This document shows, piece by piece, positions 13,217-17,192 of a DNA stretch of 17,192 bases. The notes under the pieces were generated by a model that searched no databases, was not told where the DNA came from, and saw only the letters and a program-made list of their open reading frames with translations. Where the stretch lies: assembly GCA_041652555.1 (NCBI GenBank), contig JBAZHE010000026.1, positions 1 through 17,192 on the forward strand, given 5' to 3'. The DNA comes from JBAZHE01 sp041652555 (GTDB lineage: Bacteria > Patescibacteriota > Patescibacteriia > Patescibacteriales > WJLG01). How positions within the stretch are numbered: the stretch's first letter is position 1; each line of letters opens with the position of its first letter. Made by a program: the position numbers and the translations under genes.

Positions 13217-13480
13217 TCAATCAAACGGATCTTTTATTGCTTGGATGTCGGTATAGCCACTTTTTTTCTTTTCCAGCCGGCCTAAAACATTATTAAACTC
13301 TTCAATATCTATAGCGCTGGCGGTAATATTTTTTTGCAAGTCAACTATTTCATTAGATTCTGAAATCGCCCGATAGAAATTTTTATTCAAAAAATCATAA
13401 GCCGCATAGCCAGCGCCAATAATGATGGCTAGTAAGAAAAAATAAGTGGTAAAGACTAACAGACGTGTTTTTAGAGTCAT
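13217..13480 (-). CDS. Small one-helix membrane protein in the pilMNO operon
   Basis: This 87-residue protein has one N-terminal membrane helix (about 7-29, LLVFTTYFFLLAIIIGAGYAA) followed by a charged, possibly coiled region and the ending AIKDPFD. It starts one base after the pilO stop, so it belongs to the pilus unit. In proteobacterial operons the next gene would be pilP, an inner-membrane lipoprotein that contacts the secretin PilQ, but I see no lipobox and no PilP beta domain. It is best described as an unassigned accessory component of the PilN/PilO membrane complex. It is the last pilus gene before the accessory block. Confidence 0.7.
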   Translation of the reverse strand: MTLKTRLLVFTTYFFLLAIIIGAGYAAYDFLNKNFYRAISESNEIVDLQKNITASAIDIEEFNNVLGRLEKKKSGYTDIQAIKDPFD

Positions 13481-13481
13481 A

Positions 13482-14051
13482 TTATTTTTGCCAATAAGTG
13501 TTTGTTGTTAATTGCATATCAACGCGGCTTTTTTCTCCTTCAAGCGCGTCCTTTTGGTTTTGGTCGGTAGAGCCGGAAATTTCTAAAGTCCTGACACTGA
13601 TATAATAATCCAACGATTCCAGGGCGATTAAATATTTAATTTGCGCCAAAAAATTTCCGCTGGCCGTGAGCTGTAGAGGAATTTTTTGAATGCTTGTTTT
13701 ACTACTATCTGCCGGATAGTTAATGCTTATACTTTGCTTAACACCGGAATTTTCGGCTATTTTTTCCAAAGAGGTTATGAAATCTAGGTCATCCTCTTCT
13801 TTAATAAACATTTTTTTTAAATTTTCCAGATTCGGCTCCACTGTTTTTAAGTCTTCCGAAATTTTTCTAAGATTTTGGCCGCGGATGTAAGTTTTTTCCA
13901 AAGCTATTTTTTGCGCTGAAATTTCGCTCTTGGCAACAGCTAATTTTTCCATAGCTGGAAAAATAAAACCAAAAATCATTCCGGCGACAATTATCGCCGA
14001 GAACACGCAATTAAGTATTATTTTTTTCAAATAAATATAGCCCTTGTTCAT
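13482..14051 (-). CDS. pilO: Type IV pilus inner-membrane protein PilO
   Basis: PilO pairs with PilN to form the inner-membrane alignment complex that links the cytoplasmic PilM ring to the extracytoplasmic part of the machine. The 189-residue protein has a short basic N-terminus, one membrane helix (about 12-32), a coiled-coil stretch (about 35-85) and a C-terminal ferredoxin-like region. The PilO-type elements there are LDFITSLEKIAENSGV and PLQLTASGNFLAQIKYLIALESLDYYISV. It overlaps pilN by 4 bases (ATGA). Identity is based on architecture, the LEKIAENSGV region and position. Confidence 0.85.
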   Translation of the reverse strand: MNKGYIYLKKIILNCVFSAIIVAGMIFGFIFPAMEKLAVAKSEISAQKIALEKTYIRGQNLRKISEDLKTVEPNLENLKKMFIKEEDDLDFITSLEKIAENSGVKQSISINYPADSSKTSIQKIPLQLTASGNFLAQIKYLIALESLDYYISVRTLEISGSTDQNQKDALEGEKSRVDMQLTTNTYWQK

Positions 14052-14590
14052 AAAATTGGCAATTGGCTTAAGTCAAACTCAGCGCTGATTTCAAATTCAA
14101 TATTTTGTTTCTGCAATATACTGGTTAAGGGTGAGTTTATTTTTGTAAAAATTTTTGAAGATTCCAAGCTATCTTTAAAGATTAAAAAATTTTCCCGCGA
14201 ATCAGCCAGACCGGAAATTTTAGCGGTTTTTTGATCCAAATCAAAACGCAAATTATGGAGCGAGATTCCGTTAGTAAGCAAACCTGAAACTTCTTCTATT
14301 AATTTAGAAGACGGAAAAAAATCTTTTTGTACTAGTATAGCATCATCAATTTCTTCGTTAATAGCCGTTATTTTATCATCGGTTAATTCTTGACCGTTTT
14401 TAGATGGGTCGGAGAAGGAAAGGTATTCTTGTAGATTTTTTTTCATAATAAAGTCGGCTCCGAAAAAAATAGCCGCTAAAAAAATCGCAAAAATAACTAA
14501 AAGAAAATTGACGCGCTTAACCATGAAATAAGCTCTTTTTAAGCTCACTTCCCGGTAGTTTTCTTTAGAAATTAAATTTAATTTTAGCAT
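14048..14590 (-). CDS. pilN: Type IV pilus inner-membrane protein PilN
   Basis: PilN binds PilM through a short cytoplasmic N-terminal peptide (classically INLLP). Here the protein begins MLKLNLIS, a close counterpart. A basic cytoplasmic stretch is followed by one membrane helix (about 28-48), a coiled region (about 70-100) and a small C-terminal domain. The length of 180 residues fits the family. The gene starts 2 bases after the pilM stop and overlaps pilO by 4 bases, the conserved pilM-N-O order. Confidence 0.88.
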   Translation of the reverse strand: MLKLNLISKENYREVSLKRAYFMVKRVNFLLVIFAIFLAAIFFGADFIMKKNLQEYLSFSDPSKNGQELTDDKITAINEEIDDAILVQKDFFPSSKLIEEVSGLLTNGISLHNLRFDLDQKTAKISGLADSRENFLIFKDSLESSKIFTKINSPLTSILQKQNIEFEISAEFDLSQLPIL

Positions 14591-14592
14591 AG

Positions 14593-15744
14593 CTAGTTTT
14601 GATTAAAAATTCCGCGTAGCGACAATCCAATGGCGGTGGCATAATTTAGCGTTGTTTCTTGCGATATTTTTAAAGTTTTATTTTTTTTGTTTGTTTCGTT
14701 TTTGGTAAAATCAGCGCAGAAGCTTAAAGTTTCATAAAAGGCTTTAGCACACGGCTCTTTTTTACCGCCCAAGTTTATGAGAGCATTGCCACGGACAGTG
14801 GTTATTTCCAGCTCTTTGCCAATGGTTTTTTCAATATTTTTAATGTTGGCACCACCGCCGCAGAGGATAATTTGGTCTATCGACCCCCAGGAAGAAAAAT
14901 GATTATTAAAAAAATTAATAGCTTCGCGACTTTTTAAAATTAATTCATCGATCATTTTGGTTACGATTTTTTTAATAGCTGGTTGTTCATTTTTTTCCTG
15001 CAAACTGTAGATTATTTTAGCTTTTTCCGCTCGGCTCGGTTCTATTTTCATTTCAACTGCTATTTTTTGAGTTATGTCTTCACCGGAAACAGGCATAGAA
15101 ACTGAAAAAAGAATAGTGTTTTTGGCATAAACCGTTAGGCTAGCAGCAGTGGCCCCAATGTCAATGATAGCATAATTTTTTTTATTTTCTCCTTTATATT
15201 TTATATTTTCTTCCTCAAGAAGACAACGACAAACCGACAATGGTTCATTCTCCAAAACAACCGTTATCAATTTAGCTTCTTTTAAAATATTTATATATTG
15301 GTCAGCTAAATCTTTCGGAGTGGCACCGATTAAAACCACTTTTGTTCGAATGGTTTCTTTTATTATTTGCCAATCGAAATAAACTTCTTTAATTGAAAAA
15401 GGGATATGTTTTTCAGCTTCTTCATTGACAGCCGCAAGAAAATCAGGGGCGTCTTTGTCAACTTCTATTATTTTTAAAAAGGTTTTAGTTTCTGGCAAAC
15501 AAGTGGCTACTTCGTCAGTGGTCACTTTTCCGTAATCCGGATGAGCAAAAAGCTGGCGGATGTTTTTTATCAACCCGACACGATCTTTTATTTCACCTTT
15601 TTCTATAATTCCCGGAGTAAGGTTTATTTTCCCGGCTGCTTGAACTTTTATCTTATCGCCGTTTTTTACCAATTGGACAATTTTTAAAGATAAATCTGAA
15701 ATATCAAGCCCGACAAATTGATTGTTCTGCCAAAAAATAGACAT
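14593..15744 (-). CDS. pilM: Type IV pilus actin-like ATPase PilM
   Basis: PilM is a cytoplasmic, FtsA-like actin-fold protein that forms a ring at the base of the pilus and binds PilN. The 383-residue protein shows the phosphate-1 motif VGLDISDLSLKIVQL (11-25), the phosphate-2 motif AIIDIGATAASL (192-203) and the adenosine motif IILCGGGANIKNIEKTI (292-308). The family ending NYATAIGLSLRG (367-378) is also present. Length (usual about 350) and order support the call. It is the first gene of the pilMNO group and has its own promoter, with a leader of only about 12-25 bases and no Shine-Dalgarno sequence. Confidence 0.95.
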   Translation of the reverse strand: MSIFWQNNQFVGLDISDLSLKIVQLVKNGDKIKVQAAGKINLTPGIIEKGEIKDRVGLIKNIRQLFAHPDYGKVTTDEVATCLPETKTFLKIIEVDKDAPDFLAAVNEEAEKHIPFSIKEVYFDWQIIKETIRTKVVLIGATPKDLADQYINILKEAKLITVVLENEPLSVCRCLLEEENIKYKGENKKNYAIIDIGATAASLTVYAKNTILFSVSMPVSGEDITQKIAVEMKIEPSRAEKAKIIYSLQEKNEQPAIKKIVTKMIDELILKSREAINFFNNHFSSWGSIDQIILCGGGANIKNIEKTIGKELEITTVRGNALINLGGKKEPCAKAFYETLSFCADFTKNETNKKNKTLKISQETTLNYATAIGLSLRGIFNQN

Positions 15745-15763
15745 TTAAATGAAAAATATTTTT

Positions 15764-15793
15764 ATTATAGTTATTATTATAGCACAGCGCCAA
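15764..15793 (-). promoter_or_regulatory. Promoter(s) for the pilMNO unit
   Basis: Two overlapping solutions exist. One is TTGGCG (15793-15788), 18 bases, then TATAAT (15769-15764). The other is an extended -10 TGCTATAAT (15784-15776). Either would start transcription 12-25 bases before the pilM ATG. The element lies in the 61-base gap between the PilX-like gene and pilM. Its extended -10 is identical to that of the surface-protein promoter at 11202-11194. Confidence 0.55.
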
Positions 15794-15805
15794 ATTTTTT
15801 ACTCC

Positions 15806-17192
15806 TTATTTTATTTCACCCCAAGAGAGGGTGATATATTGATCAGAGGTGAGAGGAAAACTGGGTGGCGGAGAATAAAGCAAGTTGTTGTCATAAATAA
15901 TATTTCTAACTTGATAGCCAGTGCCGTTAGTATAGGCAAAACCGTAGCGCTTGGCGCTGGCGATCATTCCATAGAGAGTGATTGTTTGGCGAATGCTATT
16001 AGTGCCGCAATACCCATTGTAATAATATCTTCCGGCGCGACCGTTTTGAGCCACTAAAGCGGCGTCAATGCGTAAAGTGTCCAAGCTATAAAGTCCGACA
16101 TTGATATTATTTTGAGCGATTAAAGAAATAACATCTTGACCGTCATAATTAGTATAAAGAAGATTATTATTGATGGTGATATTTTTTCTTAAAGAAGGAT
16201 TGTCCGGAAAAATTGCCGCAACGATTGTTAAACGAGCACTGTTTATTTGTCCATTAACGAAAACATCATCTTCCAAATAAATTAAGCCGTTATTTGGAAA
16301 AGGATAATTTCCTAAGAGCGCTTCAGTATTAATACTCCAGGTTCCCCAGCCAACTTGACTGTCGTAACTGCACTTTGAATCTGGCGAAATTCTTAAACTA
16401 TTTATTTGATAGAGGTCAAAAGTATCGCTTGTTTTTAAAACAACATGGTAACCCAAAACGCCAGAGCCAGAGCGATAAAAACCATCAGCCTGGGAATCAG
16501 TTTTCATTTGGGAAATATCGGCGGTGAGCCCGGCGAAATCAGCCGCTGGAACAGGAAATTGTCGACCGGCCACAAAAACATCAGAGCGCGCTGGTACGCT
16601 GGCTGGGGGTAGAGGGTCGGTTGGAGAAAGATGAGTGTGTACTCCGAACTCTTCGTCACCAAGATGGTCGGGATCGTCATACTTAGCAACAGCACTGGTA
16701 ACCAAGTTGTGCGCCAAACCGTCAAAACGAATTCCATTATTAGAATGAAGCGGACCTTGAACTTCCGTACCTTCTCCAAAGCGTATCGCGTCATTAGCGA
16801 CAACAGCGTATTTAACCAGCGATGGTTTAGCCAAGCGCGCAGAGATTGTTCTTTCACCATGAAAGTCATTGCCACTTTTTCCAGCCGAAGTTACGGTTAC
16901 CAAACTGGAACCAATAGGTGGCGGTGTGATAGTTAAAGAAAATTCCCCGATTTTATCACCATTTCTATTATAAAAATCGTGCATGTAAGGACCGGACAAA
17001 CCGGTTCCGTCTTGGTAATCAACTGGTGCGTGTGCTAAATGCCAGCGATAATATTCTATTCCTGACTCAGCAATTTGGACAGCTCTCTCACGTTGAACGG
17101 TTTGATTAGCCACTTTCAAGTTCATCATTCCCCAGCTGACAATACCGCTTAAAATTATTAACGCCGTGAAACTAAAAACTAAAATCAACGGC
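15806..17192 (-). CDS. PilX-like prepilin/pilus assembly protein, N-terminus outside window
   Basis: The frame is open to the right edge (a TTG at 17188 is unlikely to be the true start; the codon before it is Pro), so the N-terminal leader is missing. The visible part starts with a hydrophobic helix (ILVFSFTALIILSGIVSWG) followed by NLKVANQTVQRERAVQIAESGIEYYRW. The helix followed by an A-x-x-AE-S-GIE motif is typical of PilX-type minor pilin proteins. The roughly 420-residue remainder is beta-rich, with segments such as EGTEVQGPLHSNNGIRF and GLIYLEDDVFVNGQI that recall PilX-associated and polymer-like extracellular domains. It is longer than classic PilX (about 200 residues). It lies directly upstream of pilM. 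Subtype and role at the pilus tip are inferred. Confidence 0.75.
   Translation of the reverse strand, partial: PLILVFSFTALIILSGIVSWGMMNLKVANQTVQRERAVQIAESGIEYYRWHLAHAPVDYQDGTGLSGPYMHDFYNRNGDKIGEFSLTITPPPIGSSLVTVTSAGKSGNDFHGERTISARLAKPSLVKYAVVANDAIRFGEGTEVQGPLHSNNGIRFDGLAHNLVTSAVAKYDDPDHLGDEEFGVHTHLSPTDPLPPASVPARSDVFVAGRQFPVPAADFAGLTADISQMKTDSQADGFYRSGSGVLGYHVVLKTSDTFDLYQINSLRISPDSKCSYDSQVGWGTWSINTEALLGNYPFPNNGLIYLEDDVFVNGQINSARLTIVAAIFPDNPSLRKNITINNNLLYTNYDGQDVISLIAQNNINVGLYSLDTLRIDAALVAQNGRAGRYYYNGYCGTNSIRQTITLYGMIASAKRYGFAYTNGTGYQVRNIIYDNNLLYSPPPSFPLTSDQYITLSWGEIK

Noticed and set aside
15749..16057. Plus-strand frame of 102 codons starting beside pilM
   Set aside because: It lies mostly antisense to the PilX-like gene; its first part is promoter-region AT-rich DNA, and no family is recognisable.
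1..17192. CRISPR arrays, tRNA or rRNA genes, insertion sequences
   Set aside because: I saw no regularly spaced direct repeats, no cloverleaf-like or rRNA sequence, and no transposase in any frame.

Overview
The window looks like a piece of a Candidate Phyla Radiation (Patescibacteria, probably Parcubacteria-like) chromosome. The reasons are an AT-rich genome, a type IV pilus (T4P) gene set with PilB, PilC, PilM, PilN and PilO but no outer-membrane secretin PilQ in view, almost no Shine-Dalgarno sequences, and a C-terminal surface-protein domain whose pattern I associate with this group. The lineage is inferred from gene style; there is no rRNA or other marker here. Every gene I accept is on the minus strand, so transcription runs from the right end of the window to the left.

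Right part (13.2-17.2 kb): a PilX-like prepilin cut by the window edge, then a tight pilM-pilN-pilO group and a small one-helix membrane protein in the place where pilP would be expected. These encode the cytoplasmic actin-like ring and the inner-membrane alignment proteins of the pilus machine. Left part (1-5.4 kb): the extension ATPase pilB, the platform protein pilC, a 599-residue multidomain minor pilin, a PilW/PilJ-like minor pilin, and the first codons of another gene, all nearly touching and probably one operon with its own extended -10 promoter.

Between the two pilus groups lies an accessory block of about 8 kb (5.4-13.2 kb). It holds an AbiE-type toxin-antitoxin/phage-defence pair (abiEi-abiEii), a small unknown gene with a perfect consensus promoter and probably a leaderless mRNA, and a very large secreted surface protein. 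That protein has a signal peptide, an FN3 domain, a right-handed beta-helix with a cysteine-rich insertion, an array of FN3-like repeats, a Gly linker and a last FN3 domain. Its C-terminal domain lies in another frame after an apparent single-base frameshift; corrected, the protein would be about 1,818 residues. The small unknown gene also appears frameshifted by one A. A strong double hairpin closes the block before pilB.

The most interesting region is the roughly 210-base leader of the surface-protein gene. It contains an 11-base poly-G tract (sense strand) inside a short possible leader ORF, followed by three segments able to form two mutually exclusive hairpins. The second hairpin is followed by a T-run, like an intrinsic terminator, just before the start codon. 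This suggests, as inference, a slippage-driven (phase-variable) attenuation switch on a surface adhesin. The promoter is also flanked by an inverted repeat that could be an operator.
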